Source of the DNA: Fictibacillus aquaticus
GTDB lineage: Bacteria; Bacillota; Bacilli; Bacillales; Fictibacillaceae
Direction: 5' to 3'
Length of the DNA: 64,000 bases
NCBI RefSeq assembly: GCF_002245695.1
Contig: NZ_NOII01000002.1
Location: 124,001 to 188,000, forward strand
Below, one piece after another: positions 1-8,814 of this stretch (its first letter is position 1; every line of letters begins with the position of its first letter). Below the pieces are notes generated by a model. That model ran no database searches. It was not told the DNA's origin and worked only from the letters and a program-made list of their open reading frames with translations. A program made the position numbers and the translations under genes.

Positions 1-788
1 GAAACAGTCTCCATGCTTCTTGGATCGACACTTGTTTCAACAAATAATCCTGGAACTTTTGTCTGACCGATGTAATCTACAACATTCTTTATTTGCTGCG
101 GGGAACCCTGGCTGTCTGAATTGATTTCCCAGATATAGCCGGTATCCATGTTGTAAGCATTCCCGAAATATTTAAAGGCACCTTCGCTCGTAATCAAGAT
201 ACGCTTTTCTTTCGGTATCTTTTCAAGCTCTGTTATTGTTTTTTCATGCAGTGCGTTCAGCTCTTTTATATAAGCGTCTGCGTTCTTTTTATAATACTCC
301 TTGTTTTCGGGATCAACCTCTGATAATGCGTCTCTAATGTTCTCTACATATTTAATGCCATTCTTAATATCCAGCCACGCGTGCGGGTCCATCTGCTTTT
401 CAAGCCCTTTTGATTCAAGATGGATCGGTTCAACTCCTTCGCTTACGCGGAAAACAGGTGCATCTTCACCTGATTTATCTGCACTCTTCATCAGTTTTTC
501 GAACCAGGAGTTACCTTCTTCTAGATTAAGCCCATTATAGAAGACCGCGTCTGCATCTGTTGCCTTCATAACGTCTTCAGGCAGGGGATCGTATTCATGC
601 GGGTTAGATCCAATAGGAACAAGGCTGTGAATCTCTACTTTATCCCCGCCGACATTTTTTACAAGATCATAGATAATTGAGTAAGTAGCGACAACCTCAA
701 CTTTGTCGTTGTCACTCTTTTCACTGCTGCATGCTGATAGTAACAGTGCTGCTGCCAGCAGAATAGTGCTTCCAAGTTTTTTAATCAT
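1..788 (-). CDS. mntA: Manganese ABC transporter substrate-binding lipoprotein, C-terminus cut by window edge
   Basis: Extracytoplasmic metal-binding lipoprotein that would deliver Mn2+ to the permease encoded just upstream. Translating the minus strand from the ATG at 788 gives a lysine-containing hydrophobic signal peptide ending in the lipobox LLSAC, with the lipidated Cys at residue 20. About 262 residues are present and the rest lies outside the window. The metal ligands fit the PsaA/MntA class: His in SNPHEYDP, His in MDPHAWLD, Glu in TSEGAFKYF and Asp in TSVDPRSME. Zinc-type ZnuA proteins have a His in place of that Glu and a His-rich loop, and neither is seen here. It is the last gene of a three-gene unit (ATPase, permease, lipoprotein) read leftward. 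Mn is favoured, but Fe cannot be excluded. Confidence 0.85.
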   Translation of the reverse strand, partial: MIKKLGSTILLAAALLLSACSSEKSDNDKVEVVATYSIIYDLVKNVGGDKVEIHSLVPIGSNPHEYDPLPEDVMKATDADAVFYNGLNLEEGNSWFEKLMKSADKSGEDAPVFRVSEGVEPIHLESKGLEKQMDPHAWLDIKNGIKYVENIRDALSEVDPENKEYYKKNADAYIKELNALHEKTITELEKIPKEKRILITSEGAFKYFGNAYNMDTGYIWEINSDSQGSPQQIKNVVDYIGQTKVPGLFVETSVDPRSMETV

Positions 789-826
789 GAAGTATCCCCC
801 TTAGAATTTTTATGAACATAATTTTC

Positions 827-1699
827 CTATGACAATGAAGCGCGGTTTTTTCTCGCTTTAAATGATTTCCACAAAAGCCCCTGTGACGGTGAAAAGAAAA
901 AAGCGGCAGCAAAGAAGAATGCTGAAACTAAAACGATCGTCGCCCCAGATGCAAGGTTATAAGTAAAACTGAAATACAGTCCGAGTACAGATGAAATGAC
1001 TCCAAATCCTGCAGCCATGTATATCATTACCCACAAACGGTTTGTGAGCAGATATGCTGTAGCAGCCGGCGTGATGAGCATGGCAACGACCAGAACGATC
1101 CCGACCGTCTGAAGTGAAGCTACCGTTACCATCGTAAGGACGACCATTAAAATATAATGGATCCACTTGTTCGGAAGCCCGTAACTCTGTGCCATTGTCG
1201 GATCAAACGTTGAAACGAGAAGTTCTTTATAAAACAAGGTAACAAGCGTTATGACAAGCAGCCCGATACTGAGCGTCATCCACATATCACTCGTTCTGAC
1301 AGCAAGCACGTTTCCAAACAGGATATGATAAAGATCTGCACTGCTCTTCATCAGCGTAATAATGATAATTCCTACGGCAAAAACGGAAGTAAACATGATT
1401 CCGATCGCCATATCATGCTTGATCCTGCTGTTCTGGCTTACGAATCCAATCCCGATAGCCGTCAGAACCCCAGTAAGCACGGCTCCAAAAAAGAAGTTCA
1501 CGCCGAACATGTAACTGATGGCAACACCAGGCAGAACAGCATGAGAGATGGCATCCCCCATCAGAGCCATTCCCCTTAAGATGATGAAACATCCGAGAAC
1601 ACCGCAGATAATGCCCACCATGACAGACGTCCACAATGCCTTCTGAAGGAACTCATATTGAAACAGCGCTTCTAAAAATGCCATAAAACTCATGTGCAA
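827..1699 (-). CDS. mntC: Metal ABC transporter permease (ZnuB/MntC family)
   Basis: Integral membrane subunit, 290 residues, forming the translocation channel of the metal importer. The sequence is a run of hydrophobic segments, with the family-typical stretch GMALMGDAISHAVLPGVAISY near residues 43-63. It overlaps the end of the ATPase gene by 10 bp, which suggests translational coupling, and the lipoprotein gene starts about 40 bp downstream. B. subtilis carries two permease genes (mntC and mntD) in its Mn system. Only one is present here, so the channel is probably a homodimer. The substrate is inferred from the neighbouring lipoprotein. Confidence 0.9.
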   Translation of the reverse strand: MHMSFMAFLEALFQYEFLQKALWTSVMVGIICGVLGCFIILRGMALMGDAISHAVLPGVAISYMFGVNFFFGAVLTGVLTAIGIGFVSQNSRIKHDMAIGIMFTSVFAVGIIIITLMKSSADLYHILFGNVLAVRTSDMWMTLSIGLLVITLVTLFYKELLVSTFDPTMAQSYGLPNKWIHYILMVVLTMVTVASLQTVGIVLVVAMLITPAATAYLLTNRLWVMIYMAAGFGVISSVLGLYFSFTYNLASGATIVLVSAFFFAAAFFFSPSQGLLWKSFKARKNRASLS

Positions 1700-2439
1700 T
1701 TCACCTGCCCGCTTTTATTTAAGAATGAAAACTGATTGCTGTATGCTTTAGTGATCACTTCCGGCTTCAACACGTCACTAGAGGTGCCGAAATGAATAAG
1801 TTCCTGGTTAAGCAGAAGGAGATGATCAAAATACGATTCCGCCTTACTTAGGTCGTGGTGAACGACGATAATCGTTTTTCCTTCCCGTTTAAGCTCCCTT
1901 AATATTTGAATGATGGTTTCCTCACTCGCCACATCGATTCCAACAAACGGTTCATCTAGAAGAAACAGTTCCGCTTTCTGAGCTAGAGCTCTTGCAAGGA
2001 ACACCCTTTGCTGTTGTCCTCCTGATAATTCCCCGATCTGTCTTGTGGCAAAATTCTGCATGCCCACTTTTTTGAGACATTCTGCTGCCCATGCACGCTC
2101 CGATTTCCCTGGGCGCTTGAATAGCCCTAGGGTAGGATATGTTCCGAGCAGAACAACATCTATGACCGTGATCGGAAAATCCCAGTCGATATCACTGCGC
2201 TGTGGAACATACGCGATCTTTTTCTGTGACTGCTTCAGCGGCTTTCCGTTCACCAGTACTTCTCCCTTGTCTTTCGGGATCAATCCAAGTGCCGCTTTCA
2301 TTAATGTAGATTTCCCGGCTCCGTTCGGCCCAATAATACCTACGATCGTGCCGTTTCCAACTGAAAAGGTAACATCTTTGACAACCTGATTTCCCTGATA
2401 AGAGACATACATCTGGTCGACTTGAAGTGCGTCACTCAT
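1690..2439 (-). CDS. mntB: Metal ABC transporter ATP-binding protein
   Basis: Cytoplasmic ATPase of the metal importer, 249 residues. Visible motifs are Walker A GPNGAGKST (residues 37-45), the Q-loop in AYVPQRSDIDW, the ABC signature LSGGQQQR, Walker B LFLLDEPF and the switch His in IIVVHHD. It is the promoter-proximal gene of the operon: a sigma-A promoter lies at 2590-2618 with a candidate MntR operator just downstream. The stop region overlaps the permease start. Length and motif order are normal for the MntB/ZnuC family. Confidence 0.92.
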   Translation of the reverse strand: MSDALQVDQMYVSYQGNQVVKDVTFSVGNGTIVGIIGPNGAGKSTLMKAALGLIPKDKGEVLVNGKPLKQSQKKIAYVPQRSDIDWDFPITVIDVVLLGTYPTLGLFKRPGKSERAWAAECLKKVGMQNFATRQIGELSGGQQQRVFLARALAQKAELFLLDEPFVGIDVASEETIIQILRELKREGKTIIVVHHDLSKAESYFDHLLLLNQELIHFGTSSDVLKPEVITKAYSNQFSFLNKSGQVNCT

Positions 2440-2524
2440 TTTAAATAGCCCCTCTCTTTTCCGTGTCCACGATTATTGCGCAAGGGCAACATTTTCCTAA
2501 AAAATAAAACAGATGGTCTAATGT

Positions 2525-2540
2525 ATGCTCCTTAGAGCAT
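2525..2540. repeat. Perfect 6-bp inverted repeat in the mnt leader
   Basis: ATGCTC and GAGCAT arms flank CTTA, between the mnt promoter and the ATPase start. The core CTTA/TAAG plus GGAG on the minus strand loosely resembles a MntR half site, so this could be a second operator or an RNA hairpin. Function is inferred only. Confidence 0.4.
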
Positions 2541-2555
2541 GAACGTGACAACAAA

Positions 2556-2572
2556 TGTTTCCTTCGCGCAAC
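2556..2572 (-). promoter_or_regulatory. Candidate MntR operator
   Basis: The minus strand reads GTTGCGCGAAGGAAACA. This matches 12 of 17 positions of the B. subtilis MntR box (TTTGCCTTAAGGAAACT, recalled from the literature). It lies just downstream of the predicted transcription start of the mnt operon, a sensible place for repression at high Mn. Confidence 0.5.
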
Positions 2573-2589
2573 TTTTTTTTGTTAATCAA

Positions 2590-2618
2590 AGTATATAAGC
2601 CAGAGTCAAATTTGTAAA
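2590..2618 (-). promoter_or_regulatory. Sigma-A promoter of the mnt operon
   Basis: On the minus strand, -35 TTTACA (2613-2618) and -10 TATACT (2590-2595) are separated by exactly 17 bp. The start site would be near 2583, leaving an approximately 145-nt leader to the ATPase gene. Confidence 0.7.
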
Positions 2619-2719
2619 TGATTTTTTATAGCCAAATTTCTTATTGTGTTTTATAATCTGTTATTGGCGGCTTAAATTCCGCTGGGTGGGTGAGGGATAA
2701 GAAAAAAAGAAGGGAAATT

Positions 2720-3988
2720 ATGAAAGGCATACGTTTAGACGGGCATTCTTTGAAGCAGGAGATACTTGCAGGATTTACATCATTTTTTACGATTGCATAC
2801 ATTATCATCGTTAATCCGATGATATTGGCGGATGCCGGCATTCCGTATGAAGGTGTCCTGCTAGCGACCATCTTCACTTCAGTTGCCGGATGTCTTATGA
2901 TGGCTTTTTATGCGAACGCCCCGATTATACTGACCCCAGGGATGGGAGTTAATGCGTTTTTCACCTATACAATCGTGCAGGGAATGAATCTTTCTTGGCA
3001 GGAGGCGCTTGCAGCCGTAGTCTTGTCTGGTGTTTTCTTCATGATTGCAGCAGGAACTAGAATCAAAGACATATTATCAAAAAGCATACCAGAATCTCTG
3101 AAGCACAGCATCACAGTCGGAATCGGATTATTCTTGGCGTTCATCGGACTGCAAAAAGGCGGCATCATTGAAAAAAGTGATTCCACGTTCGTTAAGCTGG
3201 GTCATTTAAACGAACCTGACGCCATCCTGACGGTGATTGGTCTTGTGCTGATGATGTTTCTGTTTCTAAGAAATATTAAAGGCGGATTTATTATTGGCAT
3301 CGCAGCTACTACAGCGATCGGATATTTGTTCGGAATTGCTGGCCCATCTGGGCAGTCTTCCGGTTCATTATCACTGAAGCCGTTCGGAGAACTGTTCATG
3401 GCGGCAGATTTTAGCGGTATCCTGCAGCTGCCATTCTGGATTGCGACGTTTTCGCTTACGATGATCATCACGTTCGAGAACATGGGTCTTCTTCATGGGC
3501 TGCTGCCTGATAAAGAGAAGTTTCCAAAAGCATTTCAGGCAAATGCTGCTTCTACAGTTGTATCCGGTGTGTTTGGAACAAGTCCGACCATTTCCACTGT
3601 AGAAAGTGCTGCCGGCATCGCAGAAGGCGGCAGAACCGGCGTAACAAGTCTTGTCGCTGGTCTGATGTTCTTGCTTGCAATCTTTACTGCTCCATACTTG
3701 GCATATATTCCAGATGGAGCGATCGCGCCAGTTCTTATTATAATCGGAGGACTTATGGTCCAGCAGATACAGCACATCCCGCTTTCCGACTTTTCGGAAG
3801 GGTTCCCTGCTTTTCTGATCATAGCGCTTATTCCGCTCACTTACAGCATTGTTGACGGGCTGGCATTTGGGTTCATCGCTTATCCTCTCCTGAAACTTGC
3901 TGCAGGAAAGCATAAACAAGTTCCGATTCCTTTAGTTGTGATCGCAGTCTTGTTCTTTATCAATTTTGTGTTTCACAGCATGGTTTGA
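2720..3988 (+). CDS. NCS2/AzgA-family guanine-hypoxanthine permease
   Basis: Proton-coupled nucleobase permease in the cytoplasmic membrane, 422 residues, of the AzgA branch of the NCS2 family that contains B. subtilis PbuG and PbuO. The chain is almost entirely hydrophobic segments. Family hallmarks are the early FTSFFTIAYIIIVNPMIL, the TPGMGVNAFFTYTI stretch near residue 83 and GTSPTISTVESAAGIAEGGRTG in the C-terminal half. A GTG ten codons upstream keeps the frame open, but the ATG at 2720 has the Shine-Dalgarno AAGGGA and the family-like start MKGIRLDGHSLKQE. A TATAAT sits at 2652-2657 without a clear -35. No purine riboswitch is visible in the short leader. Exact substrate is inferred. 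Confidence 0.9.
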   Translation: MKGIRLDGHSLKQEILAGFTSFFTIAYIIIVNPMILADAGIPYEGVLLATIFTSVAGCLMMAFYANAPIILTPGMGVNAFFTYTIVQGMNLSWQEALAAVVLSGVFFMIAAGTRIKDILSKSIPESLKHSITVGIGLFLAFIGLQKGGIIEKSDSTFVKLGHLNEPDAILTVIGLVLMMFLFLRNIKGGFIIGIAATTAIGYLFGIAGPSGQSSGSLSLKPFGELFMAADFSGILQLPFWIATFSLTMIITFENMGLLHGLLPDKEKFPKAFQANAASTVVSGVFGTSPTISTVESAAGIAEGGRTGVTSLVAGLMFLLAIFTAPYLAYIPDGAIAPVLIIIGGLMVQQIQHIPLSDFSEGFPAFLIIALIPLTYSIVDGLAFGFIAYPLLKLAAGKHKQVPIPLVVIAVLFFINFVFHSMV

Positions 3989-3994
3989 AAAACG

Positions 3995-4033
3995 AAACGC
4001 CCTTTTGATGATGTCATCAAAGGGCGTTTTTTT
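3995..4033 (+). terminator. Rho-independent terminator of the purine permease gene
   Basis: Long stem with arms AAACGCCC...GATGA and TCATC...GGGCGTTT, one bulged T, followed by a T run at 4027-4033. Confidence 0.85.
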
Positions 4034-4174
4034 CATAAATCGAACTAAATAAAACTTAAATGACTCGCGAAGTCAATTAGCTGCCCCTATACTATTCACC
4101 AAAACTTTTGCTGCCGTCGTATCTCCTCTTAGTTTAAAATCTGGACTTTTTAAAAGTGAAATAAATTACTAGGC

Positions 4175-4202
4175 ACTTTCTCGCTGTCCGCTTCATACGC
4201 TA
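4175..4202 (+). promoter_or_regulatory. Sigma-K/sigma-E-like promoter of yqfT
   Basis: CATACGCTA (4194-4202) fits the mother-cell -10 pattern CATANNNTA and is preceded by AC at a 17-bp spacing, as in the sigma-K consensus. The start site would be about 4209, downstream of the ATG at 4207, which supports use of the ATG at 4225. Confidence 0.45.
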
Positions 4203-4224
4203 GAAAATGACGGGAGGGAGAAAA

Positions 4225-4488
4225 ATGAATCCAATCATGCTTCATTTTATCAACCAGAAATTAAACAGCATAACTCCGCAGGAACTGATGACTCTTGCTT
4301 CTGATTACCAGTTTCCATTATCCAGAGCAGAAGCTGAGCAAGTCGTATTAATACTTAGAAGACAGCGGATCGATATTTCAAATGCCGCCCAGCGGCAGCA
4401 GATCATCGCCACCATCGCCAGAGAAGTCAGCCAGGAAAAAGCTAACTATATTCAATACTTGATCAACTCATACTTAGATAGGAAATAG
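4225..4488 (+). CDS. yqfT: DUF2624-family protein YqfT
   Basis: Small protein of 87 residues, matching the DUF2624 (YqfT) family of Bacillus by sequence and by its place beside nfo. It is predicted to be helical and cytoplasmic, rich in Gln and charged residues, with no signal peptide or membrane segment. Start chosen at 4225 (MNPIMLHFIN) because GGGAGGGAG lies just upstream. The ATG at 4207 precedes that ribosome binding site. The candidate mother-cell promoter at 4175-4202 would place expression in sporulation. Function is unknown. Confidence 0.8.
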   Translation: MNPIMLHFINQKLNSITPQELMTLASDYQFPLSRAEAEQVVLILRRQRIDISNAAQRQQIIATIAREVSQEKANYIQYLINSYLDRK

Positions 4489-4495
4489 CCCCTTA

Positions 4496-4520
4496 AAATG
4501 CAGCTTGCTGCATTTTTTTT
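4496..4520 (+). terminator. Terminator of yqfT
   Basis: AAATGCAGC and GCTGCATTT form a perfect 9-bp stem with a 2-nt loop, followed by eight T in all. Confidence 0.85.
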
Positions 4521-4632
4521 GCTGCAATTAACGAAACTCCCTCATTCACTTTTCATCCGCTAATATTCGCTAAAAAAACATCTATATTTTAATATATACT
4601 ATGAGATGTAATTACAATGGGGGGCTTTAGTA

Positions 4633-5424
4633 ATGAACAATCATGAAATTGATTACAAAATTTACGGCGATGACATGCAGTTTGTTGAAGTTGAGCTAGA
4701 TCCGGACGAGACCGTAGTAGCGGAAGCCGGCAGCTTGATGATGATGGAAGACGGCATTCATATGGAAACGATATTCGGCGATGGATCAGCTGCAGCAGGC
4801 GGCGGCCTTATGGGTAAGCTCTTTAGTGCCGGGAAACGTGTACTAACTGGAGAGAGTCTGTTTATGACTACGTTCACGAATACTTCCCATGAAAAGAAGC
4901 ATGTTTCATTCGCTTCTCCTTATCCAGGCAAGATTATTCCTATGGATTTGAGCGAGTATAACGGTAAAATTATCTGCCAGAAAGACTCCTTCCTTGCAGC
5001 AGCGAAAGGAGTATCCGTCGGAATCGAACTGCAAAGAAAAATTGGCGCAGGATTCTTCGGGGGCGAAGGATTTATTATGCAGAAGCTTGAAGGCGATGGA
5101 ATGAGCTTCGTCCATGCGGGCGGGACTATCCATAAAAAAGAGCTTTCACACGGAGAAGTACTGCGTGTCGATACTGGATGTCTTGTCGCGATGACGAGCG
5201 AAATATCGTATGACATTGAAATGGTGAAAGGCGTTAAAACAGCACTGTTCGGCGGAGAAGGCTTATTCTTCGCAACCCTTCGCGGACCAGGAACTGTATG
5301 GATACAATCCCTTCCGTTCAGCCGTCTGGCGAGCCGTGTGTTCGCAGCTGCACCGAGCAGGCTTGGCGCAAAAGATGAAGGCAGTCTGGCAAAAGGCATT
5401 TTTGACGTTTTCAGCGGCGACTGA
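4633..5424 (+). CDS. TIGR00266/AIM24-family protein
   Basis: 263-residue protein recognised as the TIGR00266 / AIM24 family, whose beta-structured core is related to the TRAP-like fold. The sequence is rich in short beta-like stretches and Gly pairs ([36 protein letters not shown]), including the repeated GGEG motif. There is no signal peptide or membrane helix, so it should be cytoplasmic. The start is preceded by a run of six G 9 nt upstream of the ATG. It stands alone between terminators. The molecular role of the bacterial family is not established and none is assigned here. Confidence 0.85.
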   Translation: MNNHEIDYKIYGDDMQFVEVELDPDETVVAEAGSLMMMEDGIHMETIFGDGSAAAGGGLMGKLFSAGKRVLTGESLFMTTFTNTSHEKKHVSFASPYPGKIIPMDLSEYNGKIICQKDSFLAAAKGVSVGIELQRKIGAGFFGGEGFIMQKLEGDGMSFVHAGGTIHKKELSHGEVLRVDTGCLVAMTSEISYDIEMVKGVKTALFGGEGLFFATLRGPGTVWIQSLPFSRLASRVFAAAPSRLGAKDEGSLAKGIFDVFSGD

Positions 5425-5445
5425 TTGATAAAGGAAAAATAATAA

Positions 5446-5486
5446 AGAGGCAGGCCCCCGTTTATTTGGAGTCTGCCTCTGTTTAT
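5446..5486. terminator. Convergent terminator between the AIM24 gene and nfo
   Basis: AGAGGCAG (5446-5453) pairs with CTGCCTCT (5473-5480). T-rich on both flanks, so it can serve both converging genes. Confidence 0.75.
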
Positions 5487-6391
5487 TATAAGCTGACCGT
5501 ATCGCCAAGCAGCTTCTGCTGCAGTTCCGGATCAAAGGTCTTCGCCTTCAGCATCTCGATCTCAAGCTTATAAGGCGGCTTTTTATTATTTTTATCCGTA
5601 CCCACGTAAGGTGTCTCCAGTATTTTCGGCACGCTCTGCAGCTGAGGATGATGGACGATATAACTCAGCGCATCAAAGCCGATATGGCCGAAACCGATGT
5701 TTTCGTGCCGGTCTTTTGCTGCGCCTTTTTCGTTCTTAGAATCGTTGATATGAAGGACCTTCAGTCGGTCGATCCCAACGATCTTATCAAACTGATCCAG
5801 CACTCCGTCAAAGTCGTTAACAACGTCATAGCCGCTGTCATGAACGTGGCAAGTGTCAAAGCAGACGGAAAGTTTCTCATTATGAGTAACGCCTGAGATA
5901 ATGGCCGCGATCTCTTCAAATGACCGGCCGCACTCCGAACCTTTTCCTGCCATCGTCTCTAAAGCGATTTGAACTGACTGCTCGTTAGTGAGAACCTCGT
6001 TAAGACCTTCGATAATTTTCTTTATGCCAGTTTCCGTACCCTCTCCCACATGAGCTCCTGGATGAAGAACAATCTGCTTAGAGCCGATCGCATCGGTTCT
6101 TTCAATCTCGCGGCGCAGGAAATCAACCCCAAGTTCAAATGTTTCAGGCTTTACGGCATTTCCGATATTGATGATATACGGAGCATGAACGACGATATCC
6201 GCAATGCCGTTTTCCTGCATATGACGAAGTCCTGACTCGATGTTAAGCTCTTCAATCGGTTTTCTTCTCGTATTTTGAGGAGCGCCTGTATAGACCATGA
6301 ATGTATTGGCGCCATACGAAAGTGCCTCTTCACTTGCTGCAAGCATCATCTTCTTCCCGCTCATTGAAACATGTGATCCTAGTCGAAGCAT
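5486..6391 (-). CDS. nfo: Endonuclease IV (Nfo)
   Basis: AP endonuclease of base-excision repair, 301 residues, a tri-zinc TIM-barrel enzyme that cuts 5' of abasic sites. Family signatures are present: GSHVSMSG at the N-terminus, [47 protein letters not shown] and ETP near the C-terminus. The start at 6391 (MLRLGSHVS) is preferred over the ATG two codons upstream because the five-G Shine-Dalgarno is then 7 nt away. It lies just downstream of cshB on the same strand, as in B. subtilis. Confidence 0.95.
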   Translation of the reverse strand: MLRLGSHVSMSGKKMMLAASEEALSYGANTFMVYTGAPQNTRRKPIEELNIESGLRHMQENGIADIVVHAPYIINIGNAVKPETFELGVDFLRREIERTDAIGSKQIVLHPGAHVGEGTETGIKKIIEGLNEVLTNEQSVQIALETMAGKGSECGRSFEEIAAIISGVTHNEKLSVCFDTCHVHDSGYDVVNDFDGVLDQFDKIVGIDRLKVLHINDSKNEKGAAKDRHENIGFGHIGFDALSYIVHHPQLQSVPKILETPYVGTDKNNKKPPYKLEIEMLKAKTFDPELQQKLLGDTVSL

Positions 6392-6417
6392 GATCATTCC
6401 CCCTGTTTTTAAAGCTT

Positions 6418-7704
6418 TTATTTCTTTTTGCGGTTAATTTTCTTCACGATTCGTTTCTTTTCTGCTTCCATTTTCTTTTTATATCCAGGCTTTACTTTCT
6501 TCGGCCTTGGTACGAATACTCCGTCTTCTGCTTTTGCAGCCGGCTTCTTAGAGGATTTGCGCTTCACTTCTACCCACTCGCCGTTTTTGTACTCTTCTTG
6601 AGAGAAAGAGATGTTGCGCGCTTCAAGCTTCTGGATAGCAAACTGATCAGAAGGCTCAACTAGCGTTGCACTGATACCTGACATACCTGCTCGTCCAGTC
6701 CTTCCTGAACGGTGGATATAAAAGTCCAGATCCTTCGGAAGCTCGTAGTTAATAACATGACTGACACCTTTAATGTCGATACCGCGTGCCGCAAGATCTG
6801 TCGCCACTAGAAACTGAAACTCAACGTTCTGAACCCGCTTCATGATATTCTTTCGCGTTCTGGCCTGAACATCGCCGTGAAGCCTTTCTGCGTTCAATCC
6901 AGCTGCTAGCATCGCATCGGCCACCTCATCGGCCATCTTCTTCGTGTTCACAAACACGATCGCAAAATAAGGATTAAAGTCTTTCGCTGCCTTAATCAGA
7001 TACGAAAGCTTTTCCTTATGTTTTACCGGCAGCAGTACATGCTTGATATCACTCGCTGTAGTCTGTGCCGGATCAACATGCACGTGGCGAGGATTTTCCA
7101 TATATTTTTTCAAGAAAGGCTGCAGTTTCTCAGGAATCGTTGCTGAGAAAACAAGCATCTGCAGGTCTGCCGCCATACGTGAAGCGAGCTGGTCTACATC
7201 CTCGATAAAGCCCATGTCGAGCATCTGATCCGCTTCATCCACAACAAGGATGTTGGCAGTAAAAACGTTCAGCTGCTGGTTAGAAATGAGATCTTTGATT
7301 CTACCGGGAGTTCCGACAACAAGATGGGGGACGTTCTTCAGCTTGTCCGCCATTCGTTTGCGGTCTGTACCGCCTACTAGAAGCCGGGCATCCGGCTGTT
7401 TTTCTTCAGGAAGAAACGCGATCACCTTGTCCAGTTCATTGTAGATCTGCTGGGCGAGCTCTCTTGTCGGTGCTGTAATGACCGCCTGCACTTCTTCTTT
7501 ATCGATATTGATTTTTTCGAGTATCGGAAGCAGAAAGGCCATCGTCTTACCAGAGCCCGTCTGTGATTGGCCGATAATGTCAAACCCGTTGATAATAGCC
7601 GGAACCACACGCTCCTGGATGTCTGTTGGACTTTTAAAGCCGATCTTCTCTAGCGAATTCTGTAAATCACTGTTTATTTTTAGCCGTTCGAAGGCTGATT
7701 TCAT
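6418..7704 (-). CDS. cshB: DEAD-box RNA helicase CshB
   Basis: ATP-dependent RNA helicase of 428 residues, linked in B. subtilis to cold adaptation and RNA handling. Motifs in order: Q-motif region, motif [20 protein letters not shown] in [12 protein letters not shown] in VFSATIP, and [10 protein letters not shown]. The C-terminal tail is strongly basic, ending in a KKINRKKK stretch, as expected for RNA binding. The start at 7704 has an ideal AGGTGA 5 nt upstream. A TATAAT on the minus strand at 7747-7752, without a clear -35, would start transcription downstream of the alternative ATG at 7776, which also favours the shorter form. Confidence 0.94.
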   Translation of the reverse strand: MKSAFERLKINSDLQNSLEKIGFKSPTDIQERVVPAIINGFDIIGQSQTGSGKTMAFLLPILEKINIDKEEVQAVITAPTRELAQQIYNELDKVIAFLPEEKQPDARLLVGGTDRKRMADKLKNVPHLVVGTPGRIKDLISNQQLNVFTANILVVDEADQMLDMGFIEDVDQLASRMAADLQMLVFSATIPEKLQPFLKKYMENPRHVHVDPAQTTASDIKHVLLPVKHKEKLSYLIKAAKDFNPYFAIVFVNTKKMADEVADAMLAAGLNAERLHGDVQARTRKNIMKRVQNVEFQFLVATDLAARGIDIKGVSHVINYELPKDLDFYIHRSGRTGRAGMSGISATLVEPSDQFAIQKLEARNISFSQEEYKNGEWVEVKRKSSKKPAAKAEDGVFVPRPKKVKPGYKKKMEAEKKRIVKKINRKKK

Positions 7705-7837
7705 ATTATTCACCTGACTTCTTTTTTTCTTAAACCCACTTTTAGTATTATAGAGTAACTTTTGCATTTCCGCCATTTAAGTTCAAATAAATCCTATACA
7801 TAGACGGTTATTTTTCAGTGCCCATTGTTAATGACTC

Positions 7838-7864
7838 ACCCGCGGGCGTTTTCATCATATGCTA
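7838..7864 (+). promoter_or_regulatory. Sigma-K/sigma-E-like promoter of yqfQ
   Basis: CATATGCTA (7856-7864) fits CATANNNTA, with AC 16 bp upstream. It sits 36 bp before the yqfQ start. The spacing matches mother-cell promoters. Confidence 0.4.
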
Positions 7865-7899
7865 TTATGAGCTTAATATTTTTGAAAGGAGGGTGAATT

Positions 7900-8700
7900 A
7901 TGCACCCGTTTCCGCCATATCCCCCTTCCCGCAGCCCGTTTTCCTCTTTTCAGCCGCCACACGGCATGCATGCCCCCTTCAGGACGCCAATTCCAGGCAT
8001 GCAAACACACCATGATCCGTTAAACCGGATGTTCGGCGCAATCGGCACAGGGGGGATTCCTGCACGAACCAGCGTTTTTTCCATGCTTGACAATGTGCAG
8101 AAAGTCCTAAAGGTTGCCGAAACGATGGGCCCGATGGTAAAGCAGTACGGACCGATGATGAGAAATCTGCCTTCACTCATGACGATGCTAAAAGATTATC
8201 AAAACGGTACCGCGGGCAAAGAAGAGGCAGCTGAAACAGAAGCAGTTCAAGAACCCGATTCCGAAACTTCCGCCGAACCTGCTGATAATAATGAAGAACC
8301 AGGACAGGAAAAAGCTGCTGAAAAAACCGTGATTGCCGGACCGGCAGCCGCGCATAAAAACAAGAAATCTATAAAGACTGCTGCAGCTGAATCCATTGAA
8401 CAAGCAGAGGAAGAAGATACTCGGCCATCTTTTAAGAAAAATAAACTGGCTGCTTCCGGAAAATCGCGGTCCCTATTTAAGAAGCAAAAATTCAAAGAAG
8501 AACTAGAGGCTGCCGTAAAAACAGCAAAAGAAGAAAAACCTATATCAGCCCCAGAAATCACAGCTGAATCAAACAAAGACATTACCGAAAAACCCAAAAA
8601 TGAAGACTTTACAATAGGAGAAGTAAAGCCTTTACGACCCCGTCCAAAAAAGAATCCTAACAAAGGAACTCTTTCCTCAAAGCCCAAGCTTTATATTTAA
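7900..8700 (+). CDS. yqfQ: VrrA/YqfQ-family protein
   Basis: 266-residue protein recognised as the YqfQ (VrrA) family found between ispH and cshB in bacilli. The N-terminus is rich in Pro, His, Phe and Met (MHPFPPYPPSRSPFSSFQPP), followed by a short hydrophobic segment around SVFSMLDNVQKVLKVAETMG. After that comes a long low-complexity tail of Glu, Ala and Lys that is probably disordered. Excellent ribosome binding site GGAGGG. A candidate mother-cell promoter lies just upstream, consistent with a spore-associated protein, though the function is not established. Confidence 0.8.
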   Translation: MHPFPPYPPSRSPFSSFQPPHGMHAPFRTPIPGMQTHHDPLNRMFGAIGTGGIPARTSVFSMLDNVQKVLKVAETMGPMVKQYGPMMRNLPSLMTMLKDYQNGTAGKEEAAETEAVQEPDSETSAEPADNNEEPGQEKAAEKTVIAGPAAAHKNKKSIKTAAAESIEQAEEEDTRPSFKKNKLAASGKSRSLFKKQKFKEELEAAVKTAKEEKPISAPEITAESNKDITEKPKNEDFTIGEVKPLRPRPKKNPNKGTLSSKPKLYI

Positions 8701-8711
8701 AAATCGCTTAT

Positions 8712-8740
8712 TTGAGTAAATGCTCTCTCTCCTTTATAAT
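8712..8740 (+). promoter_or_regulatory. Sigma-A promoter of ispH
   Basis: TTGAGT (8712-8717) and TATAAT (8735-8740) with a 17-bp spacer. Leader of about 68 nt to the ATG at 8815. Confidence 0.75.
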
Positions 8741-8762
8741 ATAAATGGATAAACATTCTCCT

Positions 8763-8785
8763 AAGGCAGCAGATTCTGCTGTCTT
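8763..8785 (+). other. Hairpin in the ispH leader
   Basis: AAGGCAGCAGA and TCTGCTGTCTT form an 11-bp stem (one G-U pair) between the ispH promoter and its ribosome binding site, followed by a T-rich stretch. It could be a weak terminator of yqfQ or an attenuator of ispH. Confidence 0.45.
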
Positions 8786-8814
8786 TACATTTTATTCAAA
8801 GGAGAGAAAAAACA

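Noticed and set aside
1-788. Zinc-specific (ZnuA-type) assignment of the lipoprotein
   Set aside because: There is no His-rich loop, and the third ligand is Glu in TSEGAFKYF as in Mn-type proteins, not His.
2690-2719. GTG start ten codons upstream of the purine permease ATG
   Set aside because: The ATG at 2720 has a better-spaced Shine-Dalgarno and a family-like N-terminus.
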